This document shows positions 5,029 through 11,766 of a stretch of DNA of 12,380 nucleotides, piece by piece. The DNA comes from DXYV01 sp045543215. GTDB lineage: Bacteria > Bacillota > Clostridia > Oscillospirales > Oscillospiraceae. Both the position numbers and the translations under genes were made by a program. Location: assembly GCA_045543215.1 (NCBI GenBank), contig JAZQMD010000045.1:1-12380 (forward strand). The letters run 5' to 3'. Under the pieces are notes generated by a model. That model worked only from the letters and a program-made list of their open reading frames with translations, had not been told where the DNA came from and searched no databases. The first letter of the stretch is position 1. Every line of letters begins with the position of its first letter.

Positions 5029-7632
5029 TTAACCACCAAACCACCAACGCATAACCAGTTTTCTTCCCATGTCGATAGGAATAATCAAAAAAGCCAAAGC
5101 AACACAAATAATCCAAGACTCTATAGACAACCGCTTTACACTGAGCACTTCTCCACCAAAGCTCACAAACACAAACTGGAGAATAAAAATAGAGAGCATG
5201 ACCCAGAGATAATTTTTATTTTGTCCCAATCCCTTAAAAGGGTTAATGTGGCTGTTTCTTGCGTTAAATCCATTAAAGGTGATAGACATCATAAAAATTG
5301 CAAAAATAGCCGACTTCAGGTAGGTAATGTCAACATTTCCAAACAAATTCCGAATGGGTGATACAAAGAGAACTGCCAGGCAAATGAAGGTAATATACAA
5401 CCCACTGATGACAATCTGTATCAACATCCCCTTACTTACGATGCTCTCATTACGCGGAATTGGCTGTTCCTTCATATATTCCTTAAGCGCTGGCTCACTG
5501 CCAAAGGCAATCGCTGCAAGGGAGTCCATAACCAAATTGACCATCAGCAACTGAATCACGGTCAAAATCACATTTTCACCAAGAAGCGGACCAATAAAAC
5601 AGGTCAAAACTGCTGAGACATTCACTGTCAGCTGGAAAACTAGAAACTTACGAATGCTTTTAAACATGGTCCTGCCATAAAGGATTGCCTTCTCAATGGA
5701 AGCAAAGTTATCATCCAAGATGGTAATATCTCCGGCTTCCTTGGCCACCTCCGTGCCGCTTCCCATAGCAAATCCCACGTCCGCCTTTTTCAGCGCTGGA
5801 GCATCGTTCACTCCATCCCCTGTCATGCCGACTACCAGATTTAGCTCCTGCGCCACGCGCACAAGCCGACTCTTATCTGTCGGAAGCGCTCGGGATACCA
5901 CCCGGAGATGGGGCAGTATTCTTTTAATCTCCTCATCACTTTTCTCCGCCAGCTCCGCAGACGTGAGGGCAATGTCCTCTGGTTTGGACAGCAAACCGGC
6001 CTCCTTAGCAATAGAAACTGCGGTTTCCTTGCGGTCCCCAGTAACCATAACCACCTGAATTCCGGCGTTCTGCACTTCCCGAATTGCGTCTGCCGCCTCC
6101 TTGCGCACATTGTCACGGATGCTGATTACGCAAATCAGAGTCAGATCCCCATCGTCCCTTTCTCCTTCCGACTTGGCAACGGCAAGAAGGCGCATAGAAC
6201 GACCAGCCTGTGTATTAATATAAGCTGCAAGATAGTTTTTTTCCACTAAATCCTTTTCGTTGCCATACTCATCTAAATAGCGGGTACATCTATCAATAAT
6301 TTTCTCAGGTGCGCCCTTTACATAGGTAATCCGCCTATCTTCCCGCAACAAGGTGACGCTGGAGCTCTTTTTTGTAGAGTCAAAGGCGTTAAAACTCCGC
6401 ACCTCTTCCTTTGTCATGGTATTAGCTACATCTGAGGCCACCAAAAAAGCCATGAGTGCCCGGTCTGTACTATTACCTCCGATAATTGCCCCTTCACTGA
6501 CCACAGCACTGTTGTTCACACCGATCCCGGTGATTACATCTGCTGCAAGGGCCGTTGGCAGCTTCTTCAACTTATCAAACACTCTGACGTTACCCGTTGC
6601 CATTTCTACCACAGAAAGTTTCCCTTCCGTGATGGTACCCGTCTTATCGCTAAAAAGGATACTCAAGCTGCCCGCAGTCTCCAAACCATTGATCTTGCGC
6701 ACTAAGACATTATCCTTCGCCATTTTCAGACTCTGAAAGGAAAGCAGGATAGAGGTCAGCATGGGTAGTCCCTCCGGCACAGCACAAACAATGACGGTGA
6801 CGGCTACTGTAACCGCATTCATGACCAGACGAATCCATTCATAAATCCCATATGGTATATTACCAGACAACAAAGTCTTAGCCAAGACACTTACCATAAT
6901 CGCAATGGCACCAATATAACCAAAGGTCGATATCTGCCTGGCAAGTTTTTCCAGCTTCACCTGAAGAGGGGTCTTCCTGGTATCCCCCTGCACCTCTAGG
7001 GCCAGCTGACCAAACAAGGTTCGATCCCCTACTACCTTGACCTCCAGATAGGCTTCTCCACCGCAGACCACTGTGCCCCGATAGGCATAATAGGGGTTGA
7101 GTAAGTCCTTGGCATTATACTTGGCACCCTCAGAAATAGCAGTCTTAGCAGCTTCTTCCGTTTCCCCATTCAAAGCAGACTGATCTACCTTGACCTCGCC
7201 TTCTACCACCACACCATCAGCCGGAAGTTTATCTCCAGCTTGTAAAAACACCATGTCCCCTACCACTATTCGGCTCACATGGACCTCTGTCAGCTGGCCG
7301 GCACGAATCACCTTAGCTATTTGCTTTGCTTCTTCCTCAGCTTTTAAGGCTGAGGCCTTCCCCTCCTGCTTGCTTTCACTAACGGAAGAAACCCCGTTTG
7401 CAATCATAATTGCCACAAAGATAGCCACCGGTTCAAACCATTCTGTCTCATTAAGAAAAAACAAAACCACCTGGACCGCCAATGCTACCAGAAGAATCAT
7501 AATCATCGGATCCAGAAATCCATAAAGAATCTTTTTCCAGAGAGGATCTAGAGGTATTTGTGTTAATGTATTTTCGCCATATTTTTGTCGGCTCTCCTCT
7601 ACCTGCTGAGCAGTCAGTCCGTCTCGCTTCAT
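5029..7632 (-). CDS. Calcium-translocating P-type ATPase (type II, PMCA/SERCA-like)
   Basis: This 867-residue membrane pump uses ATP through a phospho-aspartate intermediate to export cations, most likely Ca2+. Landmarks in order: N-terminal cation-ATPase domain (GLTAQQVEESRQKYGEN); membrane helices 1-2 (about 38-80); actuator loop LNGETEE (154-160), a variant of the usual TGES that keeps the essential glutamate; helix 4 AVPEGLPM (284-291); phosphorylation site D329 in DKTGT; nucleotide-binding KGAPE (439-443); TGDRKET (531-537); hinge TGDGVNDAP (604-612); and helix 6 VNLVMDSLAA (698-707) with N699 and D703 placed like the plasma-membrane Ca2+ ATPase site. Full length, no lesions. Start is supported by AAAGGA 8 nt upstream. 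A small membrane ORF follows at 4791-4931. A Na+/K+ type cannot be strictly excluded. Confidence 0.93.
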   Translation of the reverse strand: MKRDGLTAQQVEESRQKYGENTLTQIPLDPLWKKILYGFLDPMIMILLVALAVQVVLFFLNETEWFEPVAIFVAIMIANGVSSVSESKQEGKASALKAEEEAKQIAKVIRAGQLTEVHVSRIVVGDMVFLQAGDKLPADGVVVEGEVKVDQSALNGETEEAAKTAISEGAKYNAKDLLNPYYAYRGTVVCGGEAYLEVKVVGDRTLFGQLALEVQGDTRKTPLQVKLEKLARQISTFGYIGAIAIMVSVLAKTLLSGNIPYGIYEWIRLVMNAVTVAVTVIVCAVPEGLPMLTSILLSFQSLKMAKDNVLVRKINGLETAGSLSILFSDKTGTITEGKLSVVEMATGNVRVFDKLKKLPTALAADVITGIGVNNSAVVSEGAIIGGNSTDRALMAFLVASDVANTMTKEEVRSFNAFDSTKKSSSVTLLREDRRITYVKGAPEKIIDRCTRYLDEYGNEKDLVEKNYLAAYINTQAGRSMRLLAVAKSEGERDDGDLTLICVISIRDNVRKEAADAIREVQNAGIQVVMVTGDRKETAVSIAKEAGLLSKPEDIALTSAELAEKSDEEIKRILPHLRVVSRALPTDKSRLVRVAQELNLVVGMTGDGVNDAPALKKADVGFAMGSGTEVAKEAGDITILDDNFASIEKAILYGRTMFKSIRKFLVFQLTVNVSAVLTCFIGPLLGENVILTVIQLLMVNLVMDSLAAIAFGSEPALKEYMKEQPIPRNESIVSKGMLIQIVISGLYITFICLAVLFVSPIRNLFGNVDITYLKSAIFAIFMMSITFNGFNARNSHINPFKGLGQNKNYLWVMLSIFILQFVFVSFGGEVLSVKRLSIESWIICVALAFLIIPIDMGRKLVMRWWFGG

Positions 7633-8080
7633 GAGGTGTTTCCTTTCGTCATTAAATTTACAATTTCCCAGATCAAATCAATCAGAACAGCTTGCCCTTT
7701 TATCAAATAAATCTCCATATGAAGCAATTTTATTTCATTCGATACCAACCTTCATAATTTTACGATGTCTGGAAATTTTTGCAATCAAAATGGTCAAGTG
7801 ACCAAAGCCAACCATTTGGATTTTTTATTATATCATTATGCCTGGCCATTTTCAAATGATCGGAATATTTTTTACAAAACCATTACATACTCTCTATCAG
7901 ATTTTGTTATATTCTGACGATTATACTATCTTCCTCATAAGCGAAAGAAGTATCCACAAAAGCTAACGCCATACAAATTCACTATATTACAGCCATAGAA
8001 AAATCTAACAAATATACATTTTTATAAAATGATCTTTGTTTCCAAGCCATCAAGCACTACGTTTATCCATGTCGCTTTAT
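7633..8080. other. AT-rich intergenic stretch, no gene seen
   Basis: No frame here shows recognisable protein sequence and none has both a ribosome site and useful length. It holds the ATPase 5' region and small imperfect hairpins, for example AAATGG/CCATTT near 7788-7832. It separates the ATPase from the decayed island to its right. Confidence 0.6.
7757..7784 (-). promoter_or_regulatory. Possible promoter of the P-type ATPase
   Basis: On the minus strand TTGCAA (7779-7784), a 16-nt spacer and TAAAAT (7757-7762) lie about 125 nt before the start codon. The -35 is a 4-of-6 match in AT-rich sequence. Confidence 0.35.
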
Positions 8081-8083
8081 TAC

Positions 8084-8119
8084 AAAAAGCTGTGGGGAGT
8101 CCCCTTTGATCTCCCCACA
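8084..8119 (-). terminator. Terminator behind the arsenate reductase remnant
   Basis: Read on the minus strand, TGTGGGGAG and CTCCCCACA (8111-8119 and 8091-8099) form a perfect 9-bp stem with an 11-nt loop, followed by GCTTTTT. It lies 11 nt past the remnant's stop codon, so it was the terminator of the original operon. Confidence 0.85.
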
Positions 8120-8130
8120 TAATATTTCAA

Positions 8131-8419
8131 CTATTGCTCTACGACGTTTGCTTTTATCGATAAGATCTTATCTTCAATTTGCCGAATGACCTCTATGAAC
8201 ATTTTATCACTCTGCCCTGTTAGGTCTGGCAGCCCCCAATCATCATCAAACGCTCTGCCGACAAAGGGGTACCCCATATCACCCCCATAGAGGTTGCAAG
8301 ATCAGGAGCTGGTATCTGTCAATGGTCTTACTGTACTGAGTCTGCTCCATATCGATGCCATAAAGCTGTTTTACTAGCCGCACAGCGTCTTGATTGATCT
8401 GAGGTTTCGTTCCCGTACC
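8131..8419 (-). pseudogene. arsC: Arsenate reductase (thioredoxin-type, LMW-phosphatase fold) C-terminal remnant
   Basis: Three frames joined give the C-terminal two thirds of a clostridial ArsC: GTGTKPQINQDAVRLVKQLY and GIDMEQTQYSKTID in one frame, then IPAPDLATSMG in another, then GDMGYPFVGRAFDDDWGLPD and LTGQSDKMFIEVIRQIEDKI in the third, ending at the TAG at 8131. Both shifts (near 8318 and near 8294) look like single-base deletions. The N-terminal P-loop with the catalytic cysteine is missing. The second redox cysteine region is hit by the frameshift (MGC reads MGG), and a third expected cysteine reads tyrosine. Intact homologues reduce arsenate to arsenite for efflux. This copy cannot work. 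Family identity is from recognised motifs. Confidence 0.8.
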
Positions 8420-8421
8420 TT

Positions 8422-8484
8422 GCAGGCGCAAGTGGAAACCTGCTTTTCTTCCGCTTTCTTCTTTCCAAAACCGAATAATGCCAT
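8422..8484 (-). pseudogene. Start of a small-disulfide thioredoxin gene, truncated
   Basis: The ATG at 8484 has a good AGGAGA site 8 nt upstream and reads MALFGFGKKKAEEKQVSTCA, the characteristic N-terminus of the small redox-active disulfide (thioredoxin-fold) proteins found with arsR, permease and arsC in clostridial arsenic operons. After about 21 codons it passes directly into the arsC fragment, so its CxxC thioredoxin domain has been deleted along with the arsC start. Identification from such a short stretch is moderate, but the neighbouring arsC remnant supports it. Confidence 0.6.
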
Positions 8485-8501
8485 AATAGATTTCTCCTAC
8501 A

Positions 8502-8789
8502 TATCGTGGCTGTCTCCGCTTCAAAGTTGAAGTCCACCGGGATGAGGCCAGCAGCTCCCCCACCCAGATCCCGCACCAGTAAAGCATTTCAAAAACGTAG
8601 TAAGACAGCGGCTTGTCCATCATGGCATCTCACGCCGCTCCTCGCTGCCCATGTTTACCGACCTTCTGCGCTGGATTGACTTGCAGGCTAGTAGCGGATC
8701 TCGTTCTGCCACGCGACCACATCCTTGGCAGTAATCTCCAATGGATGATGCTCTCCTTGGTAAGCCATGTGTTCAGCCTTGGGCCGCAT
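8502..8789 (-). pseudogene. Tyrosine recombinase/integrase remnant A
   Basis: Fragments of a phage/ICE-type integrase appear in order on the minus strand: EITAKDVVAWQNEI of the SAM-like core-binding domain (before a TAG at 8688), then NPAQKVGK and MGSEERREM in shifted frames, then DKPLSYYVFEMLYWCGIWVG and ELLA, and after one more single-base loss IPVDFNFEAETATI. Relative to intact relatives about 15 residues before DKPLSYY are gone, the catalytic arginine in GIRxGELLAL reads tryptophan, and everything after the first catalytic block is missing, where the thioredoxin fragment begins. It is non-functional. Several independent lesions point to long decay. Confidence 0.75.
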
Positions 8790-8791
8790 AA

Positions 8792-9272
8792 GGAAATGGT
8801 AACACCTTTATCGGCTTTGTAATGCTCATGATCTATTCTGGAATGATGCCTGGAGAATTGATGGCGTTAAAAGCTAATATGACAGACTGGGGGAATCAGG
8901 AAATTATTAGGTGCGGTCTAAAGACAAAAAACGGAAAGAGACCCCAATTGTATTTCCTCCCATGATAGAACCCGCACTTTCTGCACTTGTTGAAAACAGT
9001 GCAAGCAAAATAGGATATATAATCGGGATGAAGAAAGACAATTTTTATAATGAGTACCACGCACTCCTAAAAAGGGCTGGAGTGAGCGATCTACCCCCAT
9101 ATTCTTGCCGCCACATAACAGCTACTGCATTAGCTCTTGGCAATATTCCCCCAGTGTCATTCAGGAAGTAATGAGGCATACCAAATTTTCAACAACCCAA
9201 AGATATATTCACCTAGGCAGCAAATTGGCTCATGCCGCAGTCAGCGCAATAGAAAAAGGAAAAGAACTCTAA
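8792..9272 (+). pseudogene. Tyrosine recombinase/integrase remnant B, C-terminal half
   Basis: Three frames joined give the catalytic domain of a second integrase: FVMLMIYSGMMPGELMALKA up to GLKTK; then RKETPIVFPPMIEPAL through YSCRHITATALALGNIPP; then SVIQEVMRHTKFSTTQRYIH and L, ending at the TAA at 9270-9272. The RHxxT box, the H of MRHTKFS and the nucleophile tyrosine of QRYIHL are visible. Frameshift 1 is in an A6 run (8926-8931) and frameshift 2 in a C5 run (9148-9152); each would be cured by one added base. The N-terminal half is absent, with a stop at 8789-8791 just upstream. It faces the tRNA-Ser genes 145 nt away, the normal place for an integrase beside its attachment site. Confidence 0.8.
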
Positions 9273-9365
9273 AAATGCTAACTACAACGCTAGCTATAGA
9301 ATTATACTTTTCGATTTTTGAGAAAATTTTCTGGGGCAGCTAACTCATTCTCAAATCAACTAAAT

Positions 9366-9418
9366 AAAAAATAAAAGTGCTTAAACCCAGCCATTTTTAG
9401 CTGGTTTTAAGCACTTTT
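9366..9418 (-). terminator. Terminator of the tRNA-Ser operon
   Basis: Read on the minus strand, AAAAGTGCTTAAA-A-CCAGC pairs with GCTGG-G-TTTAAGCACTTTT around a short loop, an almost perfect stem of about 18 bp, followed by TATTTTTT. The stem begins at the last A of the tRNA CCA end, so tRNA and terminator share a base. Confidence 0.9.
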
Positions 9419-9508
9419 GGCGGAGAAGGAGGGATTTGAACCCTCGCGCGCTTTTACACGCCTACTCCCTTAGCAGGGGAGCCCCTTCGGCCTCTTGGGT
9501 ACTTCTCC
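9418..9508 (-). tRNA. tRNA-Ser (anticodon GCT)
   Basis: The acceptor stem GGAGAAG/CTTCTCC, discriminator G and encoded CCA are visible. The anticodon arm reads CTCCC-CTGCTAA-GGGAG, giving GCT, which reads AGC/AGU. It has a long variable arm (about 91 nt in total), as expected for serine, and a T-loop GGTTCAAATCC. It is the second gene of a two-tRNA unit. Confidence 0.96.
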
Positions 9509-9538
9509 AAATGGACAAAACTGTCCTCCAGATTAAAT

Positions 9539-9626
9539 TGGCGGAGAGGGTGGGATTCGAACCCACGGCTCTTAACGAGTCACCGGTTTTCAAGACCGGC
9601 TCCTTAAACCACTCGGACACCTCTCC
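9539..9626 (-). tRNA. tRNA-Ser (anticodon TGA)
   Basis: The acceptor stem GGAGAGG/CCTCTCC, discriminator G and encoded CCA are visible. The anticodon arm CCGGT-CTTGAAA-ACCGG gives TGA, which reads UCN codons. It has a long variable arm and the T-loop GGTTCGAATCC. It is the first gene of the unit, 30 nt before the GCT tRNA. Confidence 0.96.
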
Positions 9627-9657
9627 ATATCCGAGATATGCTTATATTTCGAAAGTT

Positions 9658-9686
9658 ATTATACTATAACTAATCCCTACTGTCAA
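9658..9686 (-). promoter_or_regulatory. Consensus promoter of the tRNA-Ser operon
   Basis: On the minus strand TTGACA (9681-9686), exactly 17 nt, then TATAAT (9658-9663): both hexamers are perfect. It lies about 30 nt before the first tRNA. Confidence 0.93.
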
Positions 9687-9697
9687 TCGTTTTCCCC

Positions 9698-9733
9698 AAA
9701 AAACATGGGGGACCTTCCAAAAGAAGGCCCCCA
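9698..9733 (-). terminator. Terminator of the first SleB-type hydrolase gene
   Basis: TGGGGG-A-CCTTC (9706-9717) pairs with GAAGG-CCCCCA (9723-9733) with one bulged base and a CAAAA loop. On the minus strand it is followed by a run of six T, 14 nt past the gene's stop. Confidence 0.88.
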
Positions 9734-9747
9734 CACTAATCCTATGC

Positions 9748-10596
9748 CTATGCATAAAAATCGTGTCCACCAATCGTTGTGACGTAGGTGCAGTTACGCG
9801 ATGCCCAGCAGTTTAGTCCGCTACGATGAAAATACAACGCATCCCTCACTACTTCAGCGCCCTCGATAGCCAGCTTTGCTGCGATTAAAGAAACTTCACT
9901 GGGAGTACGGTTAATGGCACCGCTTTTCACCACAGAGAATTGATTTTTCGCATAAATTACATCATACAACGTGCTGGGAAACCTTGGATCCCCCATCCGA
10001 TTAAAAATCACGTTACCAACTGCGATCTTCCCTGCCATCGACTGATTTCCTGCCTCGGCATGAATTAGCCTGGCAAGCAGATCCAGAGCAGTTGGGTCAT
10101 AAAAATTCTTACCGGAGATTAAAAGGGCCTCCCCCAGCTGCACATAGTAGCTATCCTGATCACTCCAGACAGAACTCCCAGAGAAAATCTGGGCCAAAAC
10201 GGCCACCGGAGCCATAGTCAAATCCTGAATGGTACGCACATGGCTGGCTGTATAAAGATATCGTTCATTGGCCACCACATAACAATTACCAGGACGTGCA
10301 GTAACAGTGAGTGGTTCTCCCTGAGCAGTCAAACCTGTCACCACTGCTTGGCCGTTGACCCACTCAACCTGACACCCAGGAAGGGCCTTATCGAAAAAGA
10401 CCCGGATAGGCATGTAGGCTACACCGTCAATCATATTCAGGCCAGCATCCTGAATCAGCTGCTCATTCACGTAAAGCGCCGGACCCTGTATTTCTGCCTG
10501 AGTAATCCCCCCCTCCGTATTGGAGGCCAGGGCCACTACAGTTAAACAAAAGGCTGTAGATAGGGCAAGTAAAAAGCATCGGGTTCGCTTCAACAT
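9748..10596 (-). CDS. Secreted cell wall hydrolase, SleB family, with copper-amine-oxidase-like N-domain
   Basis: The 282-residue exported protein has a signal peptide (MLKRTRCFLLALSTAFCLTV, cleavage probably after ALA or nearby). It then has a copper amine oxidase N-terminal-like domain (about 30-150, with LYVNEQLI and YMPIRVFF), which in this setting is a non-catalytic wall- or self-binding module. The C-terminal Hydrolase_2 (SleB) domain follows, with the catalytic-type glutamate E181 in LIHAEAGNQSMAGKIAVGNV and the end YVTTIGGHDFYA. The family cleaves peptidoglycan glycan strands, in spores the cortex. Start 10596 is chosen over the in-frame ATG at 10617 because it has AAGGAG 7 nt upstream and begins the signal peptide. 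It is a tandem paralogue of the next gene and has its own promoter. Whether it acts on vegetative wall or cortex is not shown. Confidence 0.9.
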   Translation of the reverse strand: MLKRTRCFLLALSTAFCLTVVALASNTEGGITQAEIQGPALYVNEQLIQDAGLNMIDGVAYMPIRVFFDKALPGCQVEWVNGQAVVTGLTAQGEPLTVTARPGNCYVVANERYLYTASHVRTIQDLTMAPVAVLAQIFSGSSVWSDQDSYYVQLGEALLISGKNFYDPTALDLLARLIHAEAGNQSMAGKIAVGNVIFNRMGDPRFPSTLYDVIYAKNQFSVVKSGAINRTPSEVSLIAAKLAIEGAEVVRDALYFHRSGLNCWASRNCTYVTTIGGHDFYA

Positions 10597-10628
10597 ACAA
10601 TCGCTCCTTGTTTCCATTTGTTTCTGAT

Positions 10629-10666
10629 TGTAACCGTATTGTAACTCATTGAAAACAATTTTACAA
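10629..10666 (-). promoter_or_regulatory. Promoter with WalR-like box, first hydrolase gene
   Basis: On the minus strand TTGTAA (10661-10666), 17 nt, TACAAT (10638-10643) forms a promoter about 35 nt before the start codon. The plus strand here reads TGTAAC-CGTAT-TGTAAC (10629-10645), an exact fit to the WalR consensus TGTWAH-N5-TGTWAH, overlapping the -10. Overlap of the -10 suggests repression. Confidence 0.6.
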
Positions 10667-10733
10667 CTACTTTTTTTGTCGAAGCAGTAAACCCCTTGCG
10701 CTCCAACGCTTACAGCTTAGGAAAATTATTCTT

Positions 10734-11537
10734 TTAAGCGTAGAACCAATGACATCCGATGGTGGTAACATAGGTTCGGTTCTCCATAGTCCAGAAATTA
10801 CTGCTCTTGGACGGATCAAGGAAATATAGGCTCTCCCCTGCTACCCGCACTCCCTCCAAGCACAGTTTAGCCGCCGCCACGCTCTCCTGCGTTGGTTGGT
10901 TGTAAATTGTCCCATTTGCTACTGGGGTAAACTGGACACCCCACTGTCTGTCAAAGATCACATCATAAATGCTATTTGGAAACTCCTTGCTAGCCACCCG
11001 GTTAAGCACCACGGTACCCACCGCCAGCTTTCCTTCTAAGGGCTCTCCCTGGCTTTCCGCTGAGATGATCCGAGATAGCCAATAAAGTTCATCTGCTCCA
11101 TAAGAAGCCGCCTGAGGCACACCTGTCCCCCTTATTAACGTTACCGTCCTGCTCTTGGAATCCCATGCCACCTGCCCCCCCATTGCAGCAGCCAAAGCTC
11201 GGATCGGAACCATAACTGAACCATTGATCAAGCGCACCCCATCTTCCACGTAAAAACAGCGACCATTGGCCTCCAGCCAGCGCCCCCCCACCTTAGCAGT
11301 CAAATTAAGACCTTGGGCTGTGACAAAAGCCGTCCTACTCTTCCACTCCACCTGCACGTTCGGATTCAACTTCTGAGATACCGTCCGAAGGGGGACATAG
11401 GTCTTGTTATTAATCAATATCGTTTCTCCAGTAGATGGTATTACCGATCCACCCATGTTCAAGGTTATAGCAGAGGCCTGTCCAACCGCAAGCAAGCAAA
11501 CCAGCGCACCAGCGGTCAGTTTTTTCTTCAGATTCAT
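10734..11537 (-). CDS. Secreted cell wall hydrolase, SleB family, tandem paralogue
   Basis: The 267-residue exported protein has a signal peptide (MNLKKKLTAGALVCLLAVGQ with ASA cleavage near residue 23). It then has a complete copper-amine-oxidase-like N-domain with two half-repeats (INNKTYVPLRTVSQKL and INGSVMVPIRALAAAMGG). The SleB-type Hydrolase_2 domain follows: E161 in RIISAESQGEPLEGKLAVGT and the closing YVTTIGCHWFYA. It has the same layout as the neighbour, with clear but distant similarity, consistent with an old tandem duplication. Start 11537 is preferred over the ATG at 11594: it opens the signal peptide and has AAAGGAG 10 nt upstream, and the longer version would translate through the promoter. 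No strong terminator separates it from the next gene 137 nt downstream, so readthrough is possible. Confidence 0.9.
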   Translation of the reverse strand: MNLKKKLTAGALVCLLAVGQASAITLNMGGSVIPSTGETILINNKTYVPLRTVSQKLNPNVQVEWKSRTAFVTAQGLNLTAKVGGRWLEANGRCFYVEDGVRLINGSVMVPIRALAAAMGGQVAWDSKSRTVTLIRGTGVPQAASYGADELYWLSRIISAESQGEPLEGKLAVGTVVLNRVASKEFPNSIYDVIFDRQWGVQFTPVANGTIYNQPTQESVAAAKLCLEGVRVAGESLYFLDPSKSSNFWTMENRTYVTTIGCHWFYA

Positions 11538-11556
11538 CCTTTGGTCACTCCTTTCT

Positions 11557-11594
11557 TGTAACCAAATTGTAACCTTCTCAGGAAATTTAGGCAA
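11557..11594 (-). promoter_or_regulatory. Promoter with WalR-like box, second hydrolase gene
   Basis: On the minus strand TTGCCT (11589-11594), 17 nt, TACAAT (11566-11571). The plus strand reads TGTAAC-CAAAT-TGTAAC (11557-11573), again an exact WalR-type direct repeat placed on the -10 in the same way as in the paralogue. Confidence 0.6.
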
Positions 11595-11717
11595 GGGGTA
11601 AGTACTTCCAATGTAAATCTTCCCTTTTCCCGGCAGCCAAATAGGGGACTCTGAGCACTTTTATTCTATCTACTTAAACTTCATTTCTTTTCTCTCTAAA
11701 AGTATTACTTTACGCAT

Positions 11718-11756
11718 AGAGAAACCCGCTTTTCGACAAGATGTTCGAAAAGCGGG
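11718..11756 (-). terminator. Terminator of the hemerythrin gene
   Basis: CCCGCTTTTCGA (11725-11736) pairs perfectly over 12 bp with 11745-11756, with an 8-nt loop. On the minus strand it is followed by a modest TTTCTCT, and it begins 10 nt past the stop codon. Confidence 0.8.
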
Positions 11757-11766
11757 CTGTCCTCAA

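Noticed and set aside
7788..7835. Hairpin AAATGG/CCATTT followed by TTTTTT as a plus-strand terminator
   Set aside because: The stem is short, the loop long, and no plus-strand gene precedes it.
8279..8400. Similarity of LYGIDMEQTQYSKTIDRY to a galactokinase N-terminus
   Set aside because: The downstream frames (IPAPDLATSMG, CPFVGRAFDDDWGLPD-like) and the preceding TKPQINQDAVR fit ArsC far better.
8279..8623. 114-codon minus-strand ORF as a single real protein
   Set aside because: Its parts match an integrase in one piece and ArsC in another, with out-of-frame homologous pieces between; it is a chimera of fossils.
8081..9540. Search for a duplicated tRNA-Ser 3' end marking attL/attR
   Set aside because: No second copy of either tRNA 3' end was seen by eye; the other end may be lost or outside the window.
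9436..9669. 77-codon plus-strand ORF containing AERVGFEPTALNESPVFKTG
   Set aside because: It is the antisense translation of the tRNA-Ser genes, a well-known false protein in databases.
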